Positions 54,166 through 63,520 of a stretch of 64,000 bases of DNA are shown piece after piece. The translations under genes and the position numbers were made by a program. Every line of letters starts with the position of its first letter. Position 1 is the stretch's first letter. Source of the DNA: Streptomyces sp. NBC_01717 (GTDB lineage: Bacteria; Actinomycetota; Actinomycetes; Streptomycetales; Streptomycetaceae); contig NZ_CP109178.1 in NCBI RefSeq assembly GCF_036248255.1, forward strand, positions 2,914,001 to 2,978,000, written 5' to 3'. The notes beneath the pieces were generated by a model that was not told where the DNA came from, ran no database searches, and saw only the letters and a program-made list of their open reading frames with translations.

Positions 54166-56931
54166 TCAGGGCCGGTCTGTGTCTCCGGGGATCGGCTGGC
54201 CGTCCTGCAGCAGCCGGGCAAGCTGAGTACGCGTGGTGACCTTGAGCTTGCGGAAGACTTTGCGCAGGTGGTAGTCGACCGTGCTGGCGCTGATGAGCAA
54301 TCGCGACGCGATCTCGGGGTTGGTAGCTCCCTCGGCCGCCAGCATCGCAACACGTCTTTCCTGGGGAGTGAGCTGCTCGCCGAACCGAGACCGACGCTTG
54401 CGGGTGGGCTCGCCGGCCGCTGACAGTTCGCTGCGGGCCCGTTCGGCGAAACCGTCCATGCCATACCGCACGAACATCTCGTGTGCCTGCCGCAGTTGGT
54501 CTCGTGCCTCGAGGTGGCGGCGTTCGCGCCGCAGCCACTCCCCGTACAGAAGATGGACACGGGCCACCGCGGCGCGCAGGCCGGTGCACTCAAGCCGTTC
54601 CAAGGCCGTGCGGTACAGGTCCTCGGCGTCCGTGCCAACGGCGAGCAGCGCCCGGCAGTGTGCCTCGATGCCTGCGGCCCAGTGGCTGGAGCAGGGCCTG
54701 GTCGTCCGGCACAGCTCCCTCAGCGCCTCGTCGGCCAGGTCCTGGTGTCCGGTACGTACGGCCGCCTCGATGAGCTCGGCCAGTGCCCAGTTGCGGATCC
54801 GCTGGACGCTGGAGTCGGCGCCGGCCTGGCGGGCGGATTCGAGCGCCTGATCGTACCGGCACGCACCGTTGTGGAGCACGGCGGTGGCCCACTGCAGGTA
54901 GGTCAGCGCCATGCCTTCGCCCCGCGCCATCGCGTCCCGGGTCGCGGTGCGGATCGCGGCAGCGGCCTCATCATCCCGGCCGCGGAAGACGGCGAGCCCC
55001 ACCTCTGTGTAGGGGACCGGGCCGGCTCCGGTCATGAAAGTGACGTCGGCGGCCGTCTCGGCCAACGACGCGGCCTGCAGGAGTTCCCCGCCCAGCAGGT
55101 GCAGTCCCGCACGTGTGGCTGCGGCAACCGGGAGGATGCTGAGTGCTCCTCGTTCCTCGCAGGATCGCAGCAGCCGCGTGGACAGCAGTCGCCATGCCTC
55201 GTCGTCCCACAACAGCCCGGCGCCGTGGCCGGCCAGCCACAGCCAGTACAGCTCTTCCTCAGGGGCCAGTTCCTCCGTGGTGAACGCCGACACCGCCTTG
55301 CCCAACACCGGAACTGCGGCGTCGCGGCCTTCGACGATCAGGAGCGTCAGCCCGTCCAGCAAGAGGTCGGAGGCGCGTGGCACGGACGCCGCAGGCACCC
55401 GGCGAGCGCTGTGGGCAACCTCCGTTATCCGGCACTCGTCGCCCAGCCGGCCGGCGAGCATCGCTGCGGCCAGGGCCTGCAGGTAGACATCCCTTGCACG
55501 GGAAGCGTCGATGGACTCGAAGCGGCGGGCCGCGCGCAGCAGCACGGGGGTGGCTCCGCCGCCGAAACTGCGGGCAAAGGCGATCTGTCCTCGCAGCAGC
55601 TCACTGTTGGCGGCCCGCAGCTCGTTCTCGGGCCCCCGGTCGGCCAGGGCAAGGAGGTCCAGAGCGCTGTCGTACGCGCCGGCCTGCTGTTTGGCGCGTG
55701 CCGCACGCAGCGCCCGCTCTGCCCTGGCGGCGGGGTCGGCCGTGAGCGCGACCGACCGCTCCAGGAATGCCGCGGCGGCAGCGATACCGCCGCGTGCCAG
55801 AGCCCGGTGAGCCGACCGCTCGAGCTCCGCTGCGGCTTCCTCGTCGAAGCCGACGGCAGCCTGCGCACGGTGCCAGGCCCGCCGGTCCGGTTCCGAAGGA
55901 CCGGTGACATCGGCCAGAGCCCGGTGCGCGGCCCGTCGCTGCGACGGCGGCATCGCCTGATAGACGGCCGACCGCACCAGGGGATGGCGGAAGACCACCT
56001 GCGTGCCGATGGACAGCAGCCCGTCGGCCTCGGCCGCCGTCGCGGCCGAGACCCCGATTCCCAGACGGGCGGCCGCGCGCCACAGCAGCGCGGAGTCGCC
56101 GGTCGGCTCCGCCGCGGCTACCAGGAGCAGCATGCGGGTGGCCGGCGGGAGGCGGAGGACTCTGCTACGGAAACTGTCCTCGATGCGCCCCGGCACAGCT
56201 GTGGTGTCCGTCGGACCGAAACCGCATACGAACCCGGCAGCCGTCATGGTCCGGGGCAGTTCGAGCAGGGCCAGCGGATTGCCGCGGGCCTCCGCCGCGA
56301 TCCGCTCCACGATTCCCTCGTCGATCGGCACGTGCAGAACCGAGTGCAGCAAAGCACGGGCGTCGCCAGGGCCGAGGCCGGTCAGCACCACCTCCTGCAA
56401 CCCGCCCAGACCACCACCGGCAGTGGCGAACACGAGGCCGAGGGGCTCCGCACCGACGCGGTGCGCCACAAACATCAACGCCTGGGCCGAACCGGGATCG
56501 AGCCACTGGGCATCGTCGATCACACAGATCAGCGGTTGGCGGGCCGCCGCCTCGGACAACAGGCCCAGTACGGCCAGGCCCAGCATGAAGCGGTCGGGCG
56601 CCGCTCCTGTCCGCAGCCCGAATGCCGCAGCCAGGGCGTCCTCCTGCGGTCCAGGCAGGTGCTCCAGCGTGGCCAGGAACGGCGCACAGACCTGGTGCAA
56701 CGCCCCGAAGGGCAGCTCCACCTCCGCCTCCACACCGGCGGCCCGCACGACGCGGAAGCCGACCGCAGTCGAAGCCATGTGGTCAAGCAGTGCGGATTTG
56801 CCGATACCGTGCTCACCGCGGACCACGAGAGCGCCACCTCGACCGGCTTTGACGGCGTCCTGCCAGCGGTCGAACAACGCAGATTCAGCACGCCGACCCA
56901 GAAAAACCGCGGGACGCCCCGGCAACACCAT
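54166..56931 (-). CDS. Large ATP-binding LuxR-family regulator (LAL type)
   Basis: This 921-residue regulator has an N-terminal AAA/STAND ATPase domain with Walker A RGEHGIGKSALLD (Lys45) and Walker B ICVIDDAQWLDPGS. A long helical TPR-like middle region follows, then a C-terminal LuxR helix-turn-helix (LTPQERRVAMLAAEGATNPE then IASRLLISASTVDYHLRKVF). The size and domain order are those of MalT/LAL activators. It is the only clear regulator in the accessory segment and could control the acetolactate synthase or phosphatase genes, which is an inference. ATG 56931. Confidence 0.92.
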   Translation of the reverse strand: MVLPGRPAVFLGRRAESALFDRWQDAVKAGRGGALVVRGEHGIGKSALLDHMASTAVGFRVVRAAGVEAEVELPFGALHQVCAPFLATLEHLPGPQEDALAAAFGLRTGAAPDRFMLGLAVLGLLSEAAARQPLICVIDDAQWLDPGSAQALMFVAHRVGAEPLGLVFATAGGGLGGLQEVVLTGLGPGDARALLHSVLHVPIDEGIVERIAAEARGNPLALLELPRTMTAAGFVCGFGPTDTTAVPGRIEDSFRSRVLRLPPATRMLLLVAAAEPTGDSALLWRAAARLGIGVSAATAAEADGLLSIGTQVVFRHPLVRSAVYQAMPPSQRRAAHRALADVTGPSEPDRRAWHRAQAAVGFDEEAAAELERSAHRALARGGIAAAAAFLERSVALTADPAARAERALRAARAKQQAGAYDSALDLLALADRGPENELRAANSELLRGQIAFARSFGGGATPVLLRAARRFESIDASRARDVYLQALAAAMLAGRLGDECRITEVAHSARRVPAASVPRASDLLLDGLTLLIVEGRDAAVPVLGKAVSAFTTEELAPEEELYWLWLAGHGAGLLWDDEAWRLLSTRLLRSCEERGALSILPVAAATRAGLHLLGGELLQAASLAETAADVTFMTGAGPVPYTEVGLAVFRGRDDEAAAAIRTATRDAMARGEGMALTYLQWATAVLHNGACRYDQALESARQAGADSSVQRIRNWALAELIEAAVRTGHQDLADEALRELCRTTRPCSSHWAAGIEAHCRALLAVGTDAEDLYRTALERLECTGLRAAVARVHLLYGEWLRRERRHLEARDQLRQAHEMFVRYGMDGFAERARSELSAAGEPTRKRRSRFGEQLTPQERRVAMLAAEGATNPEIASRLLISASTVDYHLRKVFRKLKVTTRTQLARLLQDGQPIPGDTDRP

Positions 56932-57019
56932 GTTTCCAATCTAGCTGCGGCATCCGGTCCACACCTCTCCGACCTGGGCTCATCCTGTCGAACGCAGCCG
57001 TGGCAAGGCCCGACAGCAG

Positions 57020-57300
57020 CCGCAACACCGACCGCTTCGGACCGCAGAGCCGCGGCGGCTACCCCTGCTGGAGTTAATGACCCTGGTGGAGACCGGGACC
57101 CGGGCCCTGATCGGCGTGGTGTTCGGCCCGACCAGAGAGGGCGAGACCGACTATGCCCGCCGGCTGCTGCACCACCTGCGCCCGGACATGCTGGTCCTAT
57201 GGGACAAGAGCTTCGACGCCAACGCCTTCCTCGCCGCCGTGGCTGGCACCGGCGCCCGGTTCCTGGGCCGGATCCACGCCAACCGCCGCACCCCCGTCCG
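57020..57300 (+). mobile_element. IS4-family transposase remnant
   Basis: From 57077 the frame reads MTLVETGTRALIGVVFGPTR, and further on MLVLWDKSFDANAFLAAVAG and TGARFLGRIHANRR, the central part of an IS4-family transposase (LVETGTRAL...LxDRxFDANAFLxAVAxTGA). Upstream, in another frame, NTDRFGPQSRGGYP continues the same protein, so a frameshift is present. N- and C-terminal thirds are missing. It lies directly left of the right-hand 32-bp repeat. Confidence 0.7.
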
Positions 57301-57329
57301 ACCATCGCCACAGGTCAGGGTGCAGATAC

Positions 57330-57361
57330 GCAGAAACGGCCGGAGCCCCCGCACAGTGGGC
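57330..57361. repeat. Right copy of the 32-bp direct repeat
   Basis: Identical to 48106-48137. In this copy the sequence is part of a complete hairpin (57335-57371), so this is the likely ancestral location of the sequence and the left copy the derived one. Confidence 0.8.
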
Positions 57362-57371
57362 TCCGGCCGTT
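57335..57371 (-). terminator. Terminator downstream of the aldehyde dehydrogenase gene
   Basis: A perfect 14-bp stem (57335-57348 with 57358-57371) with a CCGCACAGT loop lies 77 bp beyond the aldehyde dehydrogenase stop on the minus strand. A second, looser inverted repeat (57377-57385 with 57408-57416) lies between it and the stop. Confidence 0.75.
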
Positions 57372-57447
57372 CTTCTGCCGCCTGTTGTCGTGCTGTCCAG
57401 GCGGATTACAGGCGGCTGAGGTGGACCGGTTCGATCCTGCTTACGGA

Positions 57448-58893
57448 CTACAGGGCGAGGCCGGTGAGGACCAGCACGCGCTCGTAGGTGTAGTCGTCCA
57501 TCGCGTAGCGAACACCCTCGCGGCCGACGCCGGACTGCTTGGCTCCGCCGTACGGCATCTGGTCGGCGCGGTAGGAGGGGACGTCACCGATGATGACGCC
57601 GCCGACCTCGAGGGCGCGGTGGGCGCGGAACGCGGTCTGCAGGTCATGTGTGAACACACCTGCCTGCAGGCCGTACTTGGACGAGTTGACGGAGGCGAAG
57701 GCCTCGGCCTCGCCGGCCACCTTCTGAATGGTGAGCACCGGTCCGAACACCTCCTCAGAGGCGAGGGTGACGCCGTCCGGGAGCTCCGTCAGCACGGTCG
57801 GCGCGTAGGTCGCACCGTCCCGCTTGCCGCCGGCGAGAAGCTGGGCGCCGGCCTGCACGGCCTCGTCGACCCAGGACTCGACGCGCTTGGCGGCGTCCTC
57901 GTTGACCAGCGGGCCGACATCGGTCGCGGCGTCGGACGGGTCGCCGGTGACCTGGGCCTCGACGGCCGCGACGATCTTCGGGACGAGCCGGTCGTAGACC
58001 GCGGCGTCCGCGATGACGCGCTGCACCGAGATGCAGGACTGGCCGCCCTGGTAGTTGGAGAAGGTCGCGATGCGGGTCGCGGCCCAGTCCAGGTCCTCGT
58101 CGGAGGCGTAGTCGCCGAGGACGACCGCCGCGCCGTTGCCGCCGAGCTCCAGGGTGCAGTGCTTGCGCGGCACCGACTCCATGATCGAGTAGCCGACCGG
58201 GGCCGACCCGGTGAAGGAGATCACGGGCAGCCGCTCGTCCTGCACGAGGGCGGGCATGCGGTCGTTGGGCACCGTGAGCACGGACCACGAACCGGCCGGA
58301 AGGTCCGTCTCGGCCAGCAGCTCACCGAGGATCAGCGACGAGATCGGGGTGGCCGGGGCGGGCTTCAGGATGATCGGGGCGCCGACGGCGATGGCCGGGG
58401 CCACCTTGTGGGCGCTCAGGTTCAGCGGGAAGTTGAAGGGCGCGATACCGAGGACCGGGCCGCGCGGGAAGCGTCGGGTCAGCCCGAGACGACCGGTGCC
58501 ACCGGCGTCGGTGTCGAGGCGCTGGGCCTCGCCGCTGTTGAAGCGGCGGGCTTCCTCGGAGGCGAACCGGAACACGGAGACGGCGCGGCCGACCTCACCG
58601 CGTGCCCACTTGATGGGCTTGCCGTTCTCGGCGGAGATCAGCTGGGCGATCTCCTCGGTGCGCTCCACGAGACGCCGTACGACGTGGTCGAGTGCGGCGG
58701 CGCGGACATGGGCAGGCGTCGCGGCGAACTCCTCGCGCACGGCGTGCGCGGCGGCGACGGCCTCCTCGATCTGCGCGTCGGTCGGCACGCTGACCGTGCC
58801 GACGAGACGGCCGTCCCAGGAGTTGGTGACGTCGAAGCTGTCCTCGCCGGTGGCCTGGCGGCCGGCGAGCCAGAAGGCGTGGGTGGAAGTCAT
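57448..58893 (-). CDS. NAD(P)-dependent aldehyde dehydrogenase, probable GABA pathway
   Basis: This 481-residue aldehyde dehydrogenase has the Rossmann-fold LGIAPFNFPLNLSAHKVAPA, the general base Glu249 in LELGGNGAAVV and the catalytic Cys287 in NYQGGQSCISVQRV, with SEEVFGPVL near the C-terminus. With the PucR regulator and the aminotransferase gene nearby it probably oxidises succinate semialdehyde from GABA; a different aldehyde is possible. It is transcribed in the same direction as the PucR gene, about 200 bp downstream of it. Confidence 0.92.
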   Translation of the reverse strand: MTSTHAFWLAGRQATGEDSFDVTNSWDGRLVGTVSVPTDAQIEEAVAAAHAVREEFAATPAHVRAAALDHVVRRLVERTEEIAQLISAENGKPIKWARGEVGRAVSVFRFASEEARRFNSGEAQRLDTDAGGTGRLGLTRRFPRGPVLGIAPFNFPLNLSAHKVAPAIAVGAPIILKPAPATPISSLILGELLAETDLPAGSWSVLTVPNDRMPALVQDERLPVISFTGSAPVGYSIMESVPRKHCTLELGGNGAAVVLGDYASDEDLDWAATRIATFSNYQGGQSCISVQRVIADAAVYDRLVPKIVAAVEAQVTGDPSDAATDVGPLVNEDAAKRVESWVDEAVQAGAQLLAGGKRDGATYAPTVLTELPDGVTLASEEVFGPVLTIQKVAGEAEAFASVNSSKYGLQAGVFTHDLQTAFRAHRALEVGGVIIGDVPSYRADQMPYGGAKQSGVGREGVRYAMDDYTYERVLVLTGLAL

Positions 58894-59089
58894 GGAGGTT
58901 CCGGCCCTTCGGAGTCGTGGGGTGTCCTGTCCCCCACCGTAGGGCCGTACCGTCGGCCTGGCGTTTGTCCGGTGCGGAGCAGAAGCGGCCAGGCATGCGC
59001 CGGTTTGTCTGATGACCCGGACCTCCTGGACGGTTCATCGCGACCGACCGGCGAGCAGTTACCTGCCCACGGCCCGGACGGGCTTCATC

Positions 59090-60661
59090 TCACGGCGTCG
59101 TCGGGGAACTCGTGGCTTTCAGTGCCAGCCACAGCTCCATCCGCACATCCGGGTCGTCCAGGGAACGGCCCAGGATCTCCTCCACCCGCCGCATCCGGTA
59201 GCGCAGGGTGTGGCGGTGCACGCCCAGGTCGGCCGCGGCTGCGTCCCACTGGCCGTGGTGGCTGAGCCAGGCGCGCAGCGAGGCGACCAGGTCGCCGCGG
59301 CCCTTCGCGTCGTGTTCGCGCAGGGCGCGGAGCATGCCGTCCGCGAAGGCCCGGACCGCGTCGTCCGCGAGCAGCGGCAGGACCGATCCGGCCGCCAGCT
59401 CCTCGTGCTCGACCATGGCCCTGCCCCTGCGGCGGGCGACCGAGAGTGCCTGTTCGGCCTGCTTGTACGCGGCGGAGACGGCGGTCGGACCCGCCGGTGC
59501 GGACAGCCCGACGACCACCTCGGTGTCCTCCGGCGCCGCCTGGTCGTGCGGGGTTCCCTCCTCCTGGGCCGCCGCGTACGCCGCGCAGGCGGCGACGGCC
59601 GCGCCGCCGTCCGCGGCGAGGACGACCAGCCGTTCTCCTTCGGGGACCATCAGCAGGGCCTCCCCGGACCGGGCGGCCGCCGACTCCATCGCCTCGCCGA
59701 GCAGTACCGGTGTCGCCGGATCGGACGCCTCCGCGATCAGCAGGCGGAACGGGGCGTCGAGCAGCCCTCCGTACAGGTCTCCGGCAACGGCCCGCGCATG
59801 GTCCGGCTGGCCGGCGAGGAGCATCCGGAGTACCGCACCGCCCAGTCGCTGTTCGGCGCCCTGCAGGGCGCGGGAGCGGGCGGTGGTGAGGGTCAGCAGG
59901 GCGACGGCCGAGTGCACGGCGTACCGCTCGGCGGTACCGAGGGCCGACCCGGTGCCCACGGCCAGGGCGCCGCGGGCCCGGCGGCCGGTGCCCAGGGTCT
60001 GGAGCTCGACCCGGTCGTCGGAGTCACCGACGACGACGCTCGCCGGGGTGGGGCGGTCTCGCAGCCGTTCCACATCGGGGGTGAGCCGGGCCGCTCTGCG
60101 GGCCGCCCAGTCGGGGGCGGCGGCCACGACGGCGCCGGAGGCGTCGTACAGCGCGGCCCAGCCGTCGACCTGGGCGGCGAGTCGGCTGAGAAGTTCGCCG
60201 GGCCCCTCTCCGGCGAGTGCGGCCTTGGTGAGATCGCGCTGGGCCTCGAAGCCCGCCGTCACGGCCCGGTACTGGTCGGCGGCGATCGCCGAGGAGACGG
60301 CCTTGGCGATGGCGAGGAAGGCGGTGCGGCGTGGGACCTCGAGGAGCGGTAGTCCCGCCTCGTCGGCGGCGTCGATCAGCGGCTGCGGCACCTCGTCGTA
60401 GTTGACGCCCACCGCGAAGCCGAGCCCGACGACTCCGGCGGCGGCCAGCCGGCGCACGTACCGACGCATCGCTTCGGGGTTCTCGGCGTCGAGGTTGGTG
60501 GCGGTGATGAGGAGGAGTTCGCCGCCCTCCATGTACGGAACGGGGTCGGCCAGCTCGCTGGCGTGCGCCCAGCGCACCGGCGCGTCGAGCCGGTCCGCCC
60601 CCGCACGCACAGTGAGTTTGAGCGCCGAATGCTGGACGAGCGAGGCCAGAGTGGGGGGCAT
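59090..60661 (-). CDS. PucR-family transcriptional regulator
   Basis: This 523-residue protein starts at ATG 60661 (an in-frame start 54 bp upstream is possible). The N-terminal PucR ligand-type domain reads RWAHASELADPVPYMEGGEL and LLLITATNLDAENPEAMRRYV, a GGDEF-like middle region follows, and the C-terminal HTH_30 domain has DAAAADLGVHRHTLRYRMRR and VEEILG. PucR-type regulators control purine or GABA catabolism; the neighbours suggest the latter. The Shine-Dalgarno sequence is weak (AAGG 13 bases upstream). Confidence 0.92.
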   Translation of the reverse strand: MPPTLASLVQHSALKLTVRAGADRLDAPVRWAHASELADPVPYMEGGELLLITATNLDAENPEAMRRYVRRLAAAGVVGLGFAVGVNYDEVPQPLIDAADEAGLPLLEVPRRTAFLAIAKAVSSAIAADQYRAVTAGFEAQRDLTKAALAGEGPGELLSRLAAQVDGWAALYDASGAVVAAAPDWAARRAARLTPDVERLRDRPTPASVVVGDSDDRVELQTLGTGRRARGALAVGTGSALGTAERYAVHSAVALLTLTTARSRALQGAEQRLGGAVLRMLLAGQPDHARAVAGDLYGGLLDAPFRLLIAEASDPATPVLLGEAMESAAARSGEALLMVPEGERLVVLAADGGAAVAACAAYAAAQEEGTPHDQAAPEDTEVVVGLSAPAGPTAVSAAYKQAEQALSVARRRGRAMVEHEELAAGSVLPLLADDAVRAFADGMLRALREHDAKGRGDLVASLRAWLSHHGQWDAAAADLGVHRHTLRYRMRRVEEILGRSLDDPDVRMELWLALKATSSPTTP

Positions 60662-60833
60662 GGGACCGCGGGACCTTCGGGAGTCGATTTCGCCGTCCCG
60701 TACGAACGGCTCCACCCGATTCTGCCAGGACGGCAGGGTCGGCGGTAACCGCTCTCAGTGACCCGGCACCGCCGCGGCCCACCGGACCCGCTGCGGTGGA
60801 CCCGGCCCGCACGTCATGGCCCCCGGCCCCGGT

Positions 60834-63263
60834 TCAGCCGTTCAGGTTCACCAGCAGGGGCGGAGCGTGCTCCCCTCGTACCGTCGTCAGAGACAGCACC
60901 GCGTGTCCGGCCGGGACTCGATGGGCCAGTTCGGAGGCCGACCAGCGTTCGCGCTCGACCTGGCGCACGGTCACCGCGTCGGTGGTCACCGCCTTGCCGG
61001 TGACCAGCTTGCGGAAGGCGTGGATGGCCCGGGTCATCGGCTGGTCGGCGAAGACCGTGCGCTGGGTGACGTCCCGGGTCTCGACCCATTCCGTACCCCA
61101 TGCCTCGGCGAAACGCTTGCCGTCCCAGGTGGTGATCCCGGAGAACGCCATCCGGCAGCCGACCGCGCCCAGCAGCGCCGTGTGCAGGCTCTCCGGGACG
61201 TCGTCGAGGGTGCGCAGCGTGAGTACGGCCCCGGCGTGCGCCGAGCGCAGTCGCTGGATGCCACGGACGGTGTCGGGGGTCAGCGTGCGGGTCGCGTCGT
61301 CGAGGACCAGGCACGCGAAGAGGGAGCGGGCGGCGCGGGCGGCGGCGCTCGCCGTGAACTGGGCCAGGATCAGACGGGCCAGCATCCGCGACGCCTCGGC
61401 GTGACCGCGTTCGGGCAGATCGATGCGGACCCTGAGCGGGTGCTCCAGGGCCCGCAGGGAGAACGGGCGGGCCTTGCCCGTGGTGTCGAAGAAATCGGCG
61501 AACGCGGGCCGGTCGAGCAGCGCGACCCGGTCGGCGAGTGCGGGTCCCGGGTCTCCGGGCGCGCCGGACTGGCGGGCGCGGGCGTCGAGTTCGCGGTGCA
61601 TGCTCTGCCCGCCCGCCGCGTCGACGGCCTCACGCAGGGCCGCGAGCGCGGCCGGGACACCGTCCAGCAGCTCCCGCAGTTCGGGGACGGAGGGAAAACG
61701 GCCGTGGGCGGCGCGGTAGGGGCCCAGGAGCTGCGCGAGGGCAGTTGCGGCTCGTCTGCTGTCCACTTCGGGGAGGTCCCCGACGAGCCCCTCGGCCAGG
61801 ACGGCCGCGGCTTCGTCGGGGTCGGTGGTGCCGCCGTAGAGATCGAGGTCGTGGACGGAGGCCGGGTCGCCGAGCTTGACCACGACGTCGAACCCCTCGT
61901 CGGCTCCGAGCCGGGTGCCGGTGGCGCACACCGCGACGACGGCGGCCCGCCCGGCGAGCGCCTGAAGGGCGAGGGATTCGACGACGGGCCTGATCAGTGC
62001 GCGGCTCTTGCCCGCCCCCGGCGGTCCGACGGCGAGCAGCGAGGTGCCGAGCAGTCCGGGGTCGAGGGCGATTCCGCTGCCGCGGCGCACATAGGGGTTG
62101 CGCTCGTTGTCGTCGACCGTGCCGAGCCTGACCTGGTCGACGAGCAGATCGTGCCGGGCGGAGCGGACCGGGAGATCGCGCGCGCCGGAGGGATGGGTGC
62201 AGGCGGCGGCGCCGTTGCGCAGCACGGTGTCGGTGAAGGCGGGCAGCCGGGTGCTGTCGGCACGTACGGAGGTCCAGGCGCGTCGGATACGGGCGTAGTC
62301 GACGTCGTTCATCCGGCCCGACCGGGCCTCCTGGGCGAGCCTGGCGGCGGCCTGGTCCTGTCCCGCGGCGCGCAGGTCGGGCCACTCGGCCGGATCGTCC
62401 GCGCCGCCCGCCGTCCGGGCCTCCGCGTCGTGGCCTGCCTCGCGGGCCGTGCCCCGGTCCGCGGTTCCACGCGCGCTCGGGGTGCCCGCCCCTGCCGTCG
62501 GCGGCTGCGGCGGGCGGGAGCCGTCGGCGTTCCTGCGGCGCAGCCGGGACCATCGGCCCAGCTTCGCGAAGGGCCACACGATCACCAGGGTGATCAGGGC
62601 GTACAGCGTGTACGTGACCACGGTGGTCAGAGTGCGGTCGGTGCCCATCCACGGGCCGGCCACGAAGCTGAAGGTGAGCTCCATGCCCGGCACCGTCCCC
62701 GTCCACACGAGGATCCAGACCAGCAGCGCACCGGCAGCCGCACCGGCCGCGCGGGCGGCGGGTCCTCGGCCGGCGACCGAGCGTTCGAAAGCGGCGGGCC
62801 AGTTACCCAACCGGCCGAACCCGTAGACGAAGGCTCCGATGATCAGCAGACGGTAGATGTCGAGCGCGCGTACCGCCCCATGGGTCAGCGGCTGATCGCC
62901 GAACGGCCCCCACCAGTCGTCGGGAGTGAACAGCTTCAGCGGGACCCGCCAGTACGGGATGTATCCGTTGCGCCAGAGCGACCACACGAGGATGCAGGCA
63001 AGGAGCGAGATCACCGCTCCGCTGAGCAGCGTGCGGTCGGGCGTGCGCTCCGCCTCCTCGGCGGGCCGGTCGCTGTGTCCGGACCGCCAGACACCCGGTT
63101 CCGCGAGGGGCCTGGGGATGCGCAGCCAGTCCCCGAGGGAGGGGCCGGTGGCCGGTGCGTGGCCCGGCATGGGCGGCAGTACGGGCGGTGGCGAGCCAGC
63201 CGGCCGCGGCACCGAATGACCGGAGCGGGTGCCGCGTGAGTCGTACGTGCCCTCGGTGTCCAT
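60834..63263 (-). CDS. Membrane-anchored VirD4/TraG-like ATP-binding protein
   Basis: This 809-residue protein from ATG 63263 (GAGGGA upstream) has a Pro-rich N-terminus, four hydrophobic segments in residues 75-255, and a large cytosolic P-loop domain with Walker A AVGPPGAGKSRALI and Walker B SLFACLVLDDATRTL, ending ERWSASELAHRVPAGHAVLS. This is the architecture of the type IV coupling protein/TraG group. Here it lies among metabolic genes with no relaxase or mating-pair gene nearby, so a chromosomal role is likely. The substrate is unknown. Confidence 0.82.
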   Translation of the reverse strand: MDTEGTYDSRGTRSGHSVPRPAGSPPPVLPPMPGHAPATGPSLGDWLRIPRPLAEPGVWRSGHSDRPAEEAERTPDRTLLSGAVISLLACILVWSLWRNGYIPYWRVPLKLFTPDDWWGPFGDQPLTHGAVRALDIYRLLIIGAFVYGFGRLGNWPAAFERSVAGRGPAARAAGAAAGALLVWILVWTGTVPGMELTFSFVAGPWMGTDRTLTTVVTYTLYALITLVIVWPFAKLGRWSRLRRRNADGSRPPQPPTAGAGTPSARGTADRGTAREAGHDAEARTAGGADDPAEWPDLRAAGQDQAAARLAQEARSGRMNDVDYARIRRAWTSVRADSTRLPAFTDTVLRNGAAACTHPSGARDLPVRSARHDLLVDQVRLGTVDDNERNPYVRRGSGIALDPGLLGTSLLAVGPPGAGKSRALIRPVVESLALQALAGRAAVVAVCATGTRLGADEGFDVVVKLGDPASVHDLDLYGGTTDPDEAAAVLAEGLVGDLPEVDSRRAATALAQLLGPYRAAHGRFPSVPELRELLDGVPAALAALREAVDAAGGQSMHRELDARARQSGAPGDPGPALADRVALLDRPAFADFFDTTGKARPFSLRALEHPLRVRIDLPERGHAEASRMLARLILAQFTASAAARAARSLFACLVLDDATRTLTPDTVRGIQRLRSAHAGAVLTLRTLDDVPESLHTALLGAVGCRMAFSGITTWDGKRFAEAWGTEWVETRDVTQRTVFADQPMTRAIHAFRKLVTGKAVTTDAVTVRQVERERWSASELAHRVPAGHAVLSLTTVRGEHAPPLLVNLNG

Positions 63264-63404
63264 GTGCTGTCCCTCGTCCCCTGACCAGCGCCGACCGGTA
63301 ACCACGGGCGCAGGCGCCCCGATCCCCTCAATCTAGTGCCCAGTAGCACCCCGTCAGACGCTGTCGGGCGGGAAGTCCCGCCACCGGTCGCCGGGCCGTC
63401 GCTA

Positions 63405-63419
63405 TGTCCGTGACGGACA
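63405..63419. promoter_or_regulatory. Candidate operator upstream of the aminotransferase gene
   Basis: TGTCCG-TGA-CGGACA is a perfect 6-3-6 palindrome about 100 bp before the aminotransferase ATG, in the region between it and the divergent TraG-like gene. A related TTTGTCCGGTGCGG lies near 58962 upstream of the aldehyde dehydrogenase. A PucR dimer site is a reasonable guess. Confidence 0.4.
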
Positions 63420-63520
63420 ACCGCGTCGGGCCACTTCTCCCGAACGGAACATGCCGGACCCCCGGCCTCGCCCCTAGCCTGCAGACAGAGAAGCGTCCGA
63501 AACACCCCCAGGAGCCCCTC

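Noticed and set aside
54481..59265. A 1594-codon open frame on the plus strand crossing the LuxR gene and the aldehyde dehydrogenase
   Set aside because: It is antisense to two well-supported genes and spans a gene-free region; long antisense frames are expected at this GC content, and the product has no family features.
60834..63263. Integrated conjugative element suggested by the TraG-like protein
   Set aside because: No integrase, relaxase, replication gene or attachment site was seen around it, and base composition matches the neighbours.
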